Made by a program: the position numbers and the translations under genes. Shown piece by piece: positions 9,301 to 18,402 of a DNA stretch of 64,000 bases. The stretch spans positions 62,001 through 126,000 of the forward strand of contig CAYORU010000002.1 in assembly GCA_964406445.1 (NCBI GenBank), given 5' to 3'. Origin of the DNA: SG8-30 sp964406445 (GTDB taxonomy: Bacteria > Pseudomonadota > Gammaproteobacteria > Steroidobacterales > Steroidobacteraceae). How positions within the stretch are numbered: position 1 is the stretch's first letter; the number at the start of each line of letters is the position of its first letter. The notes beneath the pieces are model-generated. The model was not told where the DNA came from. It searched no databases and was given only the letters and a program-made list of their open reading frames with translations.

Positions 9301-9899
9301 CCTTCGAGCCGTTCTTCAGCACCAAGCCGATCGGCAAGGGCAGCGGGCTCGGCCTGGCGATGGTCTACGGCTTCGCGCGGCAGTCCGGCGGCGCGGTCCG
9401 GCTGGCGAGCACGCCCGGGGAGGGCACGACCGTCGAGCTGCTGCTGCGACGCGCGGCGACGCAGGCGCGCAGCCCCGCGCCGGCCCAGTCGCCCGGCCTG
9501 GCCGGCGGCAGCGAGACCATCCTGGTGGTCGAGGACGACGACGACGTGCGGGTCACGACCGTGGCGGTGCTGGCCGATCTCGGCTACCAGGTGCTCGATG
9601 CACGCGACGCGCGGTCGGCGCTCTCCATCCTCGACGGCGACGAGCGTGTGGACCTGCTGCTCACGGACATCGTCCTGCGCGGCGGCATGCGCGGCACCGA
9701 GCTCGCCGTCGAGGCGGCACGACGCCGCGCGCGCCTGAAGATCCTCTTCGCTACCGGATTCGCCGAGGCGCGCAGCCTCGGGCGACAGGGCCTGCCGGGC
9801 GGCGATCCGCTGTGGAAGCCGATCGAGCCCCGGGAGCTCGCGCTGCGCGTGAGGGCATCGCTCGACGAGGTGCCCGGGCGGGAGGCAGCCTCGGCCTGA
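6369..9899 (+). CDS. Membrane-bound hybrid sensor histidine kinase with three PAS domains
   Basis: This 1176-aa protein has TM1 at about residues 22-44, a periplasmic CACHE-like sensor region of about 275 residues, TM2 at about 320-345, and a HAMP domain (346-400). Three PAS domains follow (about 426-540, 550-660, 671-790). The HisKA domain has phosphoacceptor His810 in GGIAHDFNN. The ATPase domain has the N-box INARDAM and the G-box GKGSGLGLAM. A C-terminal receiver has phosphoacceptor Asp1100 in LLTDIVL. The start appears to be TTG at 6369, preceded by GGAG at 6360-6363; no ATG or GTG upstream fits. Two LuxR-type regulators and an EAL protein follow on the same strand and are probable outputs. 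Confidence 0.9.
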   Translation: MESTVEEPRPARRTLDGASIGLKLVLLICGVVLFTAGGLGVWGFSEYRSALLGQQLREVEALASSAEARLSQLARSAESIVSGLAREEDFRAAVRLSLLGDADGQRGKLLAELGELADIDPDFASVQLYDVSGVPVAGVVQDRSARRHETVYHEFPGAPAALELARRLPQGSSTVTGPYAVPVGRGGQALRFDIGAPVFDAGGARVGVLHVQYDLAAELAALRREAARQFGAAGFGLVIVDPDGMVYGDASAALPAPAQRALRDLLQASVRTSASSVVGSGESAFGVAAAALRYSSPDPGRFGMVVLAAPRAHLMALAREALLGGVVAAIAFTLIAMALALAFARGLLTPLDQLFDAVLRFGAGEAIGDLPTRRRDEVGRLATAFGDMARQVEERSRALAHEIEERERAEEVLREKARRLEQSEARYRQLYDSIAVGVCMIGVDGRVLSANPAYVGLLGYPSEAALRAAEFGRDLWAGPDDPGAYLRKVRQEGAVSGVEIRLRRRDGRLVWVLDNTRALWDESGDVTSYESIVVDITERKQAEYASRASQLRFRRLSDSNLIGVAFGNMMTGEIGEANSYVLRMLGYEEQDLPLALNAVMPEDADLLTRAEDSRLLQQPEAPLEKLLRARDGTLVPALVNVTVVDSRRDEFVAAIVDRSDEARHRRQLSELKEFFRFILDASPTRVAYVDAGERVVFFNQKYLQWYDTTDDAVRGRPLREVIGDEAYLFAAEEIRRVLAGEPRRFDATVARDGRTWHLDVSYVPHRDEDGTVLGFISVTHDVTELRELEARLRQSQKLEALGELTGGIAHDFNNLLSVVIGNLQLCDRQVGAADRGRRSLEAALKAATRGAELTRRLLSFARLQPLERSAIDVGRQLAEMRDTLLRTLGANVRVEVQVPDGLWAADTDPGQLESALLNLAINARDAMAGNGTLTLSAENVEVGPGEGEIGDRPPAGEYVALRVADDGPGMAPEVAARAFEPFFSTKPIGKGSGLGLAMVYGFARQSGGAVRLASTPGEGTTVELLLRRAATQARSPAPAQSPGLAGGSETILVVEDDDDVRVTTVAVLADLGYQVLDARDARSALSILDGDERVDLLLTDIVLRGGMRGTELAVEAARRRARLKILFATGFAEARSLGRQGLPGGDPLWKPIEPRELALRVRASLDEVPGREAASA

Positions 9900-9965
9900 C
9901 GCGGCCCCGCGGCCGTCGATTGGGGTAACATCCGGGCATCGCGGACTCTTGCGCTGGAGCGCGAC

Positions 9966-10634
9966 TTGCAGGCTGCCAGGACGACCGTGCTGCTGGTGGA
10001 CGACCACCCGGTCGTGCGGGACGGGCTGGGTTTTCTCCTCGACGAGCAACCCGACCTGCAGGTGGTGGGCGAGGCGAGCGATGCCGAAACGGCGCTCGCG
10101 GAGATCGAACGCGCCCGGCCCGACGTGGTCGTGCTCGACCTCACGCTGCCGGGCCGGGACGCACTGTCCCTCATCCCCGAGCTCAAGCAACGCTGGCCAG
10201 GGCTTCGCATCCTCGTGCTGTCGATGCACGAGGAGTCGCTGTACGCCGAGCGGCTGCTGGCGCTCGGCGCGCACGGCTACGTGATGAAGCAGGAGCCGCC
10301 GGCCGATTTCCTGCGCGCGTTGCGGCGCGTCGCGGGCGGCGACCTGCACGTGAGCGCCGCGCTCGCCGAGCGCCTGGCCGCGCGGGCGAGGCGCGGGCCG
10401 CTCACGGCGGCGCGGGTCGCCGACCTGTCGCTGACCGAGCGCGAGCGGGAGGTCCTCAGGCTGGTGGCGCGCGGCCTCGGCACGCAGGAGATCTCCCGCG
10501 AACTCGCGATGAGCCCGAAGACCGTGGACTCGCACCGCCGGAACATCCGCGAGAAGCTCGGCCTCGAGAACGCGCGCGACCTCGTGCGCTACGCCGTGCG
10601 CTGGGCCGACGGCGCGCCGGGCGGCACGCCGTGA
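9966..10634 (+). CDS. NarL/LuxR-type response regulator 1
   Basis: The N-terminal receiver has acidic pocket VDDHP, phosphoacceptor Asp58 in VVLDLTLPG and conserved Lys108 in GYVMKQ. A C-terminal LuxR-type helix-turn-helix follows at about residues 150-210 (LTEREREVLRLVARG). It would bind DNA after phosphorylation, probably by the upstream hybrid kinase or one like it. The start is TTG at 9966 with GGAG at 9956-9959. Its stop overlaps the GTG of the next regulator (GTGA), implying translational coupling. Confidence 0.9.
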   Translation: MQAARTTVLLVDDHPVVRDGLGFLLDEQPDLQVVGEASDAETALAEIERARPDVVVLDLTLPGRDALSLIPELKQRWPGLRILVLSMHEESLYAERLLALGAHGYVMKQEPPADFLRALRRVAGGDLHVSAALAERLAARARRGPLTAARVADLSLTEREREVLRLVARGLGTQEISRELAMSPKTVDSHRRNIREKLGLENARDLVRYAVRWADGAPGGTP

Positions 10635-11332
10635 CCGCGTCCCGGGTCGCCCGCCCGGGCTCCGGCGCCGACTCCATGCCGGTCAAGCGCGTGCTGCTGG
10701 TCGACGACCATCCGATCGTGCGCCGCGGGCTCCGGCGCCTGATCGATTGCGAGCCGGAGATCGAGGTCTGCGGCGAGGCCGAAACCGTCCGGGACGCGAG
10801 GCAGGCCATCCGCGAGCTCAACCCGGACGCGGTGGTGGTCGACATCTCGCTCAGGGACGGCGACGGGATGGAGCTCGTCACCGACCTGCACGCCCACCAC
10901 CCGAAGCTGCCGGTGCTCGTGCTGTCGATGCACGACGAGGCGATCTACGCCGAGCGGCTGCTCTCGGCCGGCGCGCGCGGCTACATCATGAAGCAGGCGG
11001 CCGGAGCCGAGTTCATCAGCGCCCTGCGCCGCGTCCTCGGCGGGGGCGTCTGGGTGAGCGAGGCGGTCGGCACGCGCATGCTGGAGCGCGTGACGGCCGT
11101 CGAAGAGCGCGCCGCGGACCCGATCGAGCGGCTCTCCAACCGCGAGCTGCAGGTGCTGCGGATGATCGGGCGCGGGCTGTCCACCCGCGAGGTCGCCGAT
11201 CGCCTCAACCTCAGCGTCAAGACGGTCGAGTCGCATCGCCAGCGCATCAAGCTGAAGCTCGGTCTCTCGACCAGCGCCCAGCTGGTGCAGTTCGCCTCGT
11301 CCTGGGCAGCCGCGGCCAGCCACTCGGTCTGA
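10631..11332 (+). CDS. NarL/LuxR-type response regulator 2
   Basis: This paralogue of the preceding gene has phosphoacceptor Asp71 in VVVDISLRDG, the lysine in GYIMKQ, and a LuxR-type HTH with LSNRELQVLRMIGRGLS near residue 165. Both regulators share the VDDHP and SMHEE/SMHDE AIYAERLL signatures, so they probably arose by tandem duplication. The start is given as GTG at 10631 because of the coupling overlap; an ATG at 10676 would remove 15 poorly conserved residues and is equally possible. Two similar regulators next to one kinase suggests branched or cross-competing output. Confidence 0.88.
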   Translation: MTASRVARPGSGADSMPVKRVLLVDDHPIVRRGLRRLIDCEPEIEVCGEAETVRDARQAIRELNPDAVVVDISLRDGDGMELVTDLHAHHPKLPVLVLSMHDEAIYAERLLSAGARGYIMKQAAGAEFISALRRVLGGGVWVSEAVGTRMLERVTAVEERAADPIERLSNRELQVLRMIGRGLSTREVADRLNLSVKTVESHRQRIKLKLGLSTSAQLVQFASSWAAAASHSV

Positions 11333-11411
11333 AGCCGCATCGTCCGCGCGGCGGACCGCGCCAGGCTCAAGCCTGCCCGCCAGCCGCCGATACAGGGACG
11401 GAGGGATACCC

Positions 11412-12590
11412 ATGACCGACAGCTTGAATCGTCTCCTGGTCGTCGACGACCAGGAGGACATCCTGGATTTCGTGGCGCAGGTGGCAGAGTCCATGGACTA
11501 CGCCGTCGCCGTCGCCTCGTCCGCCGAGGACTTCCAGGCGCGGCTCGCGGAATTCGGCCCGACCCTGATCGTGCTGGACCTGCAGATGCCGGGCACGGAC
11601 GGCGTCGAGCTGCTCCGCTTCCTCGGCCGGCAGGCGGTCAAGGTGCCGGTGCTGATCTCGAGCGGCATGGACTCCCGGGTCCTGACGAGCGCGGAGCGCT
11701 TCGGCCGCTCGGTCGGTCTCGACATCGCCGGGGTCGTGCAGAAGCCGCTGCTGCTCGCCGAGTTCGAATCGGTGCTGGCCGAGCACCGCCGCATGGAGCG
11801 GACCATCGATCCGGTCGAGTTCGCGCGCGCCGTGGACCGCGGGCAGCTGGTGCTGCACTACCAGCCGAAACTCGCCCGGACCGTGGCGGGATGGCAGCCG
11901 AGCGGCGTAGAGGCGTTGCTCCGCTGGCAGCACCCCGACCTCGGCCTGATCTACCCGGACCGGTTCATCCCGCTGGCCGAGTCTTCCGGGCTGATCGCCG
12001 CGGCGACCGACTGGGTGCTGCAGGAAGGGGTCCGGCAGGTCGGGGAGTGGCGCCGGCGCGGCCTCGAGCTCGGCCTCGCCGTGAACATGTCGCCGAAGCT
12101 CGTCACGGACATCGAGTTTCCCGACCGGCTCTCGGATCTGCTCGCCGCGCACGGCGTGCGCAATTCGGTGCTGACCCTCGAGATCACCGAGACCGCGGCG
12201 CTCGAGAACCCGACACGCACCATGGACATCCTGACCCGCCTCAGGGTCAAGGACTTCAGCCTGTCGCTCGACGATTTCGGCACCGGTTACTCCTCGCTCA
12301 CGCAGCTGTACCGGATGCCCTTCAACGAGCTCAAGATCGACAAGTCCCTCGGCATGGACCTCGGCAAGAGCCGCGAGGCGGAAACCATGGTCCGGTCGCT
12401 GGTCGGCCTGGCGCATGGCATCGGCCTGCGGGTCTGCGCCGAGGGCATCGAGACCGCGGCCGCGCTCGACTTCCTCGGGGAGTCCGGTTGCGACTACGCG
12501 CAGGGCTACCACATCGGCCGGCCGATGGCCGCCGAGGCGATCCCCGACCACGTCGCCTCCTGCGACAGCCTCGTCGCGAACGCCGGCTGA
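11412..12590 (+). CDS. Receiver-EAL cyclic-di-GMP phosphodiesterase
   Basis: Residues 1-125 are a receiver with Asp56 in IVLDLQMPG. Residues 132-375 are an EAL domain whose catalytic motifs are intact: EALLRW, VNMSP, EITE, DDFGTGYSSL, KIDKS and CAEGIE. This layout is that of RpfG/PvrR-like response regulators that hydrolyse cyclic di-GMP to pGpG when phosphorylated. There is no GGDEF domain, so synthesis must come from elsewhere. It ends the signalling cluster that begins with the hybrid kinase. The exopolysaccharide-like operon near 20-24 kb is a plausible but unproven target pathway. Confidence 0.92.
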   Translation: MTDSLNRLLVVDDQEDILDFVAQVAESMDYAVAVASSAEDFQARLAEFGPTLIVLDLQMPGTDGVELLRFLGRQAVKVPVLISSGMDSRVLTSAERFGRSVGLDIAGVVQKPLLLAEFESVLAEHRRMERTIDPVEFARAVDRGQLVLHYQPKLARTVAGWQPSGVEALLRWQHPDLGLIYPDRFIPLAESSGLIAAATDWVLQEGVRQVGEWRRRGLELGLAVNMSPKLVTDIEFPDRLSDLLAAHGVRNSVLTLEITETAALENPTRTMDILTRLRVKDFSLSLDDFGTGYSSLTQLYRMPFNELKIDKSLGMDLGKSREAETMVRSLVGLAHGIGLRVCAEGIETAAALDFLGESGCDYAQGYHIGRPMAAEAIPDHVASCDSLVANAG

Positions 12591-12658
12591 CCCGCCGGGC
12601 GCCGGGTCCGGCTTCGGCCGGCTGCTAGAATCGCGGGAACTTCCCACCCGCGGATCCC

Positions 12659-13950
12659 ATGCGTCCTGCGCGCATCGTCGCCGTCGTGCCCGTCGCCGTC
12701 GCCGGCATCCTGCTGCTGGCCGGCGGCCTTGCGTGGTTGCTGGCCCGCACGGACTGGGCGGCAGGCGAGGCTGCGGCGCGCGCCGCGGCCGCGCTCGGCG
12801 TGCCGGTGGGCCTGGAGAGCCTGGCGATCGGCTACTTCCCTGCGCCCTCCGTCGAGCTGCGTGGCCTCGAGGTCGGCGGCGGCGAGGGCGCCGTCCGGTT
12901 GCTGTCGCTCGAGCGCGGGGTGCTTCGGCTGCGCTGGCGCGAGCTGCGCGCCGCGCCGACCACGCTCGCGGCCCTGCGGCTCGAGGGCCTGACGCTCCGC
13001 CCGCGGATCGACGCCGCCGGCGGCGACAACTGGACGCGGCTCGTCGATCGCGTGATCGAGCTGGCGGGAACGGGACCGGCCGCGTTCTCGATCGGCGAAT
13101 TCGTTGTCGAGCGCGGCCGCGTCGAGTACGCCGCGGAGCCGACGGACCGCCGCATGGTGCTGACGGGCATCGGCCTGCGGGCCTCGGACATGGCGCCGGC
13201 GCAGGCCTTTCCGCTCGACCTGCGGCTCGCCGGCGAGGCCGGGGAGCAGGTGTTCCACGCCGTGCTCGAGGCGATGGCCGAGCTCGACCCCGACCACGGC
13301 CGCTACGCCCTGCAGGCGGCAGTCCTGCGCGGCTGGATCGGCGGCGGTGCGTTCGGCACCGGCGGCGCCGAGGGTGAGGGCAGCCTCGGCCGGCTCGCCC
13401 TCGACACCGCGGCCGGCACCGGCGCGCTGGAGCAGCTGCGGTTCTCGGCGCTCGGCGTCTCGGGCCGCGCCGACGCCACCTTCGGCGCGCTCTTCGAGGC
13501 GCCGGAGGCGAGCTTCGAAGTCGAGACGGCGCCGTTCGCGCCGCGCGCGGTCGCCAACGCGCTCGGCCTGTCGCTGCCGGCGACGGCGGACCCGGCTGCG
13601 ATCGGCGCGGCCGAAGTGTCGTTGTCCGGGCGCTTCGGCCCGCAGGGACTGGAGCTCGCGCGGATCGAGGGCCGTCTCGACGACACGCGCTTCTCCGGCG
13701 TCGCGACGCTGCCCGCCGGCACATCCCCGCCCAGGTTGCGGCTGTCGCTCGACACGCTGGATCTCGACCGCTACCTGCCGCCCGGCAGCGCGGAGCCCGC
13801 GCGCCCGGGCGACGCGCTCGCCGCGCTGCTCGAGTCGATGGGCGCGCTCGACGTCGATGCGGTCGTCGAGGTCGAGCGGGTGTCCTTCGCGGGCGCCGTC
13901 GCCCGGGGCCTGCGCGTGCGACTGGAGCCGGCGGACGCGGGCGCCTCGCC

Positions 13951-13954
<4 letters not shown>
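12659..13954 (+). CDS. AsmA-family-like envelope protein
   Basis: A single N-terminal membrane helix (about residues 7-29) precedes a beta-rich periplasmic region of about 400 residues with the AsmA-type opening GVPVGLESLAIGYFPAPSVELRGLEV. AsmA-like proteins form long hydrophobic grooves that move or organise lipids between inner and outer membranes. At 431 aa it is shorter than typical AsmA (about 600), but its position directly upstream of mutY and yggX is the order found in pseudomonads and xanthomonads. A sigma-70-like TAGAAT at 12626-12631 precedes it. Its stop overlaps the mutY start (GTGA). Confidence 0.75.
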
Positions 13955-15041
<1,087 letters not shown>

Positions 15042-15045
<4 letters not shown>

Positions 15046-15320
15046 CGAGGACGGTGAACTGCGTGATGCTCAAGCGCGAGGCCGAGGGCCTCGATCGCGT
15101 GCCGTGGCCGGGCGAACTCGGCAAGCGCATCTACGAGCAGGTCTCGAAGCAGGCCTGGCAGCGCTGGCTCGAGCACCAGACCATGCTGATGAACGAGTAC
15201 CGCCTCAACGCGCTGGATCCGAAAGCGCGCCAGTTCCTCGCCAAGGAGATGGAGAAGTTCCTGTTCGGCGGCGGCTCCAGCCGCCCGGAAGGCTACGTGG
15301 AGCCGGAGCGGCAGCCTTGA
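15042..15320 (+). CDS. yggX: Probable Fe(2+)-trafficking protein
   Basis: At 92 aa this matches YggX, which protects iron-sulfur enzymes and limits Fenton chemistry. The N-terminus MTRTVNCVMLKREAEGLDR, with the conserved cysteine, and the YEQVSKQAWQRWLEHQTMLMNE helix are diagnostic. Overlap with mutY (ATGA) places it in the same operon, which makes sense because MutY carries an iron-sulfur cluster and repairs oxidative damage. Confidence 0.97.
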
Positions 15321-15880
15321 GACGCTGGTCCGTCGTGCTCGCCGCGGCGCTCGCGGCCGGCGCGGCGACCGGTGGGGAAACGCCGGCCGACGGGTCCGCC
15401 ATGCTGATGCGCACGGCGCTGGTGGTCGAGGACGTCGAGCGCTCGCGCGCGTTCTACGAGCTGCTCGGCTTCCGGGTCGAGAGCGAGATGGGGGGCGAGC
15501 GCAATCCCGACAGCCCGTTCCCGGTGAACAGCCGCTCGAGCCGCTGGCGCCTCCTGATCCTCGCGAGCGCGCGCGGCGAGGGCGGACGGATCGGGCTCGT
15601 GTCCTTCGACGAGGCGCGGCCGGCGCCGGTGCGCCCGTCCGACCGGCGGCGGATCGGCCTCGGCGACTCGGTGTTCGTCATGGACGTGCCCGACGTGCCC
15701 GCGATGCACGCGCGCCTCGCCGAGGTTGGCGCCGACATCGTAACCCAGCCCTCGACCTACCGCTCGCGGCAGCTGGACGCGGCCGGGCGGCCGCTGCAGG
15801 GGCGGGTGTTCCACGTCTTCGACCCGGACGGCTACCTGGTCGAGCTGCTCGAGGCGCCGAGGCCGGTCGCCGGCGACTGA
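15317..15880 (+). CDS. Exported VOC/glyoxalase-fold protein
   Basis: This is a 187-aa protein with an apparent signal peptide (MRRWSVVLAAALAAGAATG) and one vicinal-oxygen-chelate domain: RTALVVEDVERSRAFYELLGF at the front and VFHVFDPDGYLVELLEA at the end, the latter holding the typical metal-binding glutamate. The start is TTG at 15317, overlapping the yggX stop (TTGA), with GGAG at 15305-15308, 8 nt upstream. Reaction and substrate are unknown; the family includes dioxygenases, glyoxalases and resistance proteins. It may be the last gene of the asmA-like/mutY/yggX operon. Confidence 0.72.
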   Translation: MRRWSVVLAAALAAGAATGGETPADGSAMLMRTALVVEDVERSRAFYELLGFRVESEMGGERNPDSPFPVNSRSSRWRLLILASARGEGGRIGLVSFDEARPAPVRPSDRRRIGLGDSVFVMDVPDVPAMHARLAEVGADIVTQPSTYRSRQLDAAGRPLQGRVFHVFDPDGYLVELLEAPRPVAGD

Positions 15881-15897
15881 GCCCGGCCGGACCCTCT

Positions 15898-16326
15898 TCA
15901 AGGCTCCTTGCGGGAGCGCAGCGCCTTCGGGTGCTCGACGCGCCGGCGCCCGTCGGCGAGATGCAGCAGCGCGAGCCACGGGTGGCGCGTCGCCATGCGC
16001 GGTCCCGAGTAGCGCATGACCTCCCGGGCGAACTCGCGCGGCGCGGGCTTGTAGCAGTGGATCGGGCAGTTCGAGCAGGTGGGCTTGTCCTGCCCGTAGG
16101 GGCACTTCGTGAGCCGCCGCTCGGCATAGCCCAGGAACCCGGCGCACTCGGCGCAAGGATGCGAGGCCGCCTCGCCGTGATGGTCGCGGCACCACAGGTC
16201 GACCATGTGGCGCATGGTCAGGAACTCCCGCGCCAGGCGCCCCCGGAGCGGCCCCGGCCCGCCGGGGCGATTCCGCTGCGCCGCGGGGGCGCCCGGCGCG
16301 CCGGTCCATGTCCTGGTCGCGTTCAC
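15898..16326 (-). CDS. Nitrous-oxide-stimulated-promoter (YgbA_NO) family protein
   Basis: The 142-aa product is cysteine-rich, with the family signature CAECAGFLGYAERRLTKCPY followed by CSNCPIHCYKP and VMRYSGPRM. This Pfam family is linked to nitric-oxide and nitrosative-stress responses; E. coli YgbA is NO-induced. The cysteine pattern suggests a metal or iron-sulfur site. The start is GTG at 16326, overlapping the nrfA stop (GTGA), with GGAGGG just upstream. The position behind nrfHA supports a role during nitrite/NO metabolism. Confidence 0.85.
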   Translation of the reverse strand: MNATRTWTGAPGAPAAQRNRPGGPGPLRGRLAREFLTMRHMVDLWCRDHHGEAASHPCAECAGFLGYAERRLTKCPYGQDKPTCSNCPIHCYKPAPREFAREVMRYSGPRMATRHPWLALLHLADGRRRVEHPKALRSRKEP

Positions 16327-17756
16327 TTCGTACCCTCCTTCCAGCGCAGCGCCGCGACCTGGCCCTGCCGGGCGTAGTCCGCCGCCTCGCCGAGCACCCG
16401 GGCCGCTTCCTGCGGCGCATGGAATCCCATCGAGTTCTCCGCCGCGATGAAATCGAGCCGCCACTGGGCCTTGCGCTGCAGCTCGAGCGCGTCGGCAAGC
16501 TCTGCGTCGGTGGCGCCGGCGGCCTTCGCGGCCTGCACCGCGTCGAGCAGGTCCATCAGCGCCGCCCCGCCGCGCTGCAGCAGGTCGAAATTGCGCTGCT
16601 GGATCGCGTCCACGCGCGCGGCGATCTCCGCCTCGGCGACGTTGTGGCAGGTCTGGCAGGCGCGGCTGATGTTGAGCAGCGGGCTCCTGACCCAATGGTC
16701 CGAGACCTTGGTCGCGCCGTCGCGCATGTAGGGCATGTGGCAATCCGCGCAGGCGACGCCGGCTCGCGCGTGCACGCCCTGGCTCCAGAGCTCGAACTCG
16801 GGATGCTGCGCCTTCAGGATCTCGGCGCCGCTCTCTGCGTGCCGGTAGTCGAAGAAGCGGCCGCCGTCTGGAAAGCGCGTCTCGTTCCAGTGCGTCTCGA
16901 GGTCGTCGGCCTTGAGGCCCTTGCTCCACGGGAACTCGAGCGGCATCTTCGACGCGCAGTAGTACTCGACGTGGCACTGCCCGCAGACGTAGGAGCGCAT
17001 CTCCGTGCGCGAGGCATCCCGGTTGGGGTCGTAGGGCTGCTCGCGGCCGCCGGCGCGCCAGCGCTCGACCGACGGCAGGTGCGGCACCGGCGCGTCGGAT
17101 TCGGCGAGGGCGCGGATGCCCTTGACGAAGCCCGGGCGAGTGACGCGGACCTGCATCGTGTCCGGCGCGTGGCAGTCCACGCAGGAGACCGGGTGGGCGT
17201 GGCCCATGTCGTGCAGCTTCGCGTTCATGTCCTGGTAGGAGTACTCGAAGCTCTTCTCGAAGCCCTTCATCGCGTCGCCGTCGCCGAGCGCCCGGTAGAG
17301 GGGCATCACCGAGGCGTGGCAGTGCAGGCAGGAGCCCGACTGGGGCTTCGACAGCCGCTCGGTGTTCTCCTGGTCGACCAGCATGTAGGCGTGGCCGCGC
17401 CGGTCGCGGTAGTCCAGCGAGAACGCGTAGCCGAGGAACATGCGCTTGAGCCACGGGTCGCGCTCGATCTTCTGCTCGGGCAGCGCCTCGCTGCCGCCGT
17501 GCCCGCCGAAGCGCGTGCGGGTCGCCTCGGCGGTCAGGTTGTAGCTGTCGAACTGCTTCGGCCAGTTCACGCCCCACAGCGCCGGGTCGGTCGTGTCCTC
17601 GGTGACCTCGACGACCCTGACGAAGGGTTGGCGCGCCTCGCTCTTGCGCTCGAAGATGTTCATGAGCAGCGCGGTGACCAGCGCCGTGGCCGCCGCCACC
17701 GCGACGATCGCCGCGAGCACGACCGGCTTCGACCAGCCCCGGGTGAAGTTCCTCAT
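16323..17756 (-). CDS. nrfA: Ammonia-forming cytochrome c nitrite reductase (CXXCH-type)
   Basis: The pentahaem NrfA (477 aa) reduces nitrite to ammonium in the periplasm. It has an N-terminal export or anchor helix (residues 11-31) and five CXXCH motifs at Cys143, Cys192, Cys258, Cys336 and Cys367. Haem 1, the active-site haem, has CLHCH instead of the CXXCK of E. coli NrfA, so its proximal ligand would be histidine. The calcium and active-site residues are otherwise recognisable: CHVEYYC (Glu264, Tyr265), KAQHPE with His318, and RRGHAY. It lies 22 nt downstream of nrfH and overlaps the YgbA_NO gene. Confidence 0.95.
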   Translation of the reverse strand: MRNFTRGWSKPVVLAAIVAVAAATALVTALLMNIFERKSEARQPFVRVVEVTEDTTDPALWGVNWPKQFDSYNLTAEATRTRFGGHGGSEALPEQKIERDPWLKRMFLGYAFSLDYRDRRGHAYMLVDQENTERLSKPQSGSCLHCHASVMPLYRALGDGDAMKGFEKSFEYSYQDMNAKLHDMGHAHPVSCVDCHAPDTMQVRVTRPGFVKGIRALAESDAPVPHLPSVERWRAGGREQPYDPNRDASRTEMRSYVCGQCHVEYYCASKMPLEFPWSKGLKADDLETHWNETRFPDGGRFFDYRHAESGAEILKAQHPEFELWSQGVHARAGVACADCHMPYMRDGATKVSDHWVRSPLLNISRACQTCHNVAEAEIAARVDAIQQRNFDLLQRGGAALMDLLDAVQAAKAAGATDAELADALELQRKAQWRLDFIAAENSMGFHAPQEAARVLGEAADYARQGQVAALRWKEGTK

Positions 17757-17778
17757 CGTCGTTTCCTCTCGGTCCGTC

Positions 17779-18315
17779 TCAATCCCGCCAGCCGCCGAGG
17801 CCGGCGCGGTCGCCGTGCCCGACGGTCTGGTGGCAGTGCGTGCATTGCAGGTCGCCTTCGCGACCGCTCGTTCCGATCATCAGCTCGTGGGTCAGCTCGC
17901 CATGGCAGCGCAGGCAGTTCTCCTCGAGGATGCGGGCGTTCTTCGGCTTTATCGCGATCGGCTCGTGGAAGTTCTGCAGCGTGAAGCCGACCGAGTGGTG
18001 CCAGCCGTTCTCCGCCTTGGCGAGGTACTTGCCGATGAAGTCCTGCGGCAGGTGGCAGTCGACGCAGGCCGCGACGGCGTGGTGGCTGGACTTGAGCCAG
18101 GAGTCGTACTGCGGCCGCATGATGTGGCAGTTCACGCAGGCCTCGGGCTCGCGGCTCAGGTAGGAGAAGCCCTCGGCGTAGTCGAAGGTGAACGCGCCAA
18201 GGCCGAGCAGCACGCCGGTCAGCACGGCGAGCAGCCGCTTCGTGCGGCGCGCGCCGCCGCCGCCCGGCTCAGGGTCGCCGGCTTGCGAGCGCTGTCTGGG
18301 AGGTCCTGCCTGCAC
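17779..18315 (-). CDS. nrfH: NapC/NirT-type tetrahaem cytochrome, NrfA electron donor
   Basis: A single N-terminal membrane helix (about residues 28-45) is followed by four haem motifs: CVNCH (60-64), CVDCH (84-88), CLRCH (134-138) and CTHCH (158-162). This is the layout of NrfH, which takes electrons from menaquinol or ubiquinol and passes them to NrfA. The start is given as GTG at 18315; the first 25 residues are low-complexity, so a later start cannot be excluded. An FNR-type box lies 74 bp upstream. Confidence 0.92.
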   Translation of the reverse strand: MQAGPPRQRSQAGDPEPGGGGARRTKRLLAVLTGVLLGLGAFTFDYAEGFSYLSREPEACVNCHIMRPQYDSWLKSSHHAVAACVDCHLPQDFIGKYLAKAENGWHHSVGFTLQNFHEPIAIKPKNARILEENCLRCHGELTHELMIGTSGREGDLQCTHCHQTVGHGDRAGLGGWRD

Positions 18316-18388
18316 GGGCCCTATATCGCACCGGCGACGCCGGGGCGGGGTCGGGGAAATCCACTATCCCGATGATTTTTCTGCGGAA

Positions 18389-18402
18389 TTGACCTGGATC
18401 AA
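18389..18402 (-). promoter_or_regulatory. FNR/Anr-type box upstream of nrfHA
   Basis: The site reads TTGATCCAGGTCAA on the minus strand, differing at one position from the TTGAT-N4-ATCAA consensus. A class II position (centre at -41.5) would put the start site near 18354, with a weak -10-like GATAGT/TAGTGG around 18361-18368. This predicts anaerobic activation of nrfH-nrfA-YgbA_NO. The box overlaps the stop codon of the upstream gene (18399). Confidence 0.7.
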
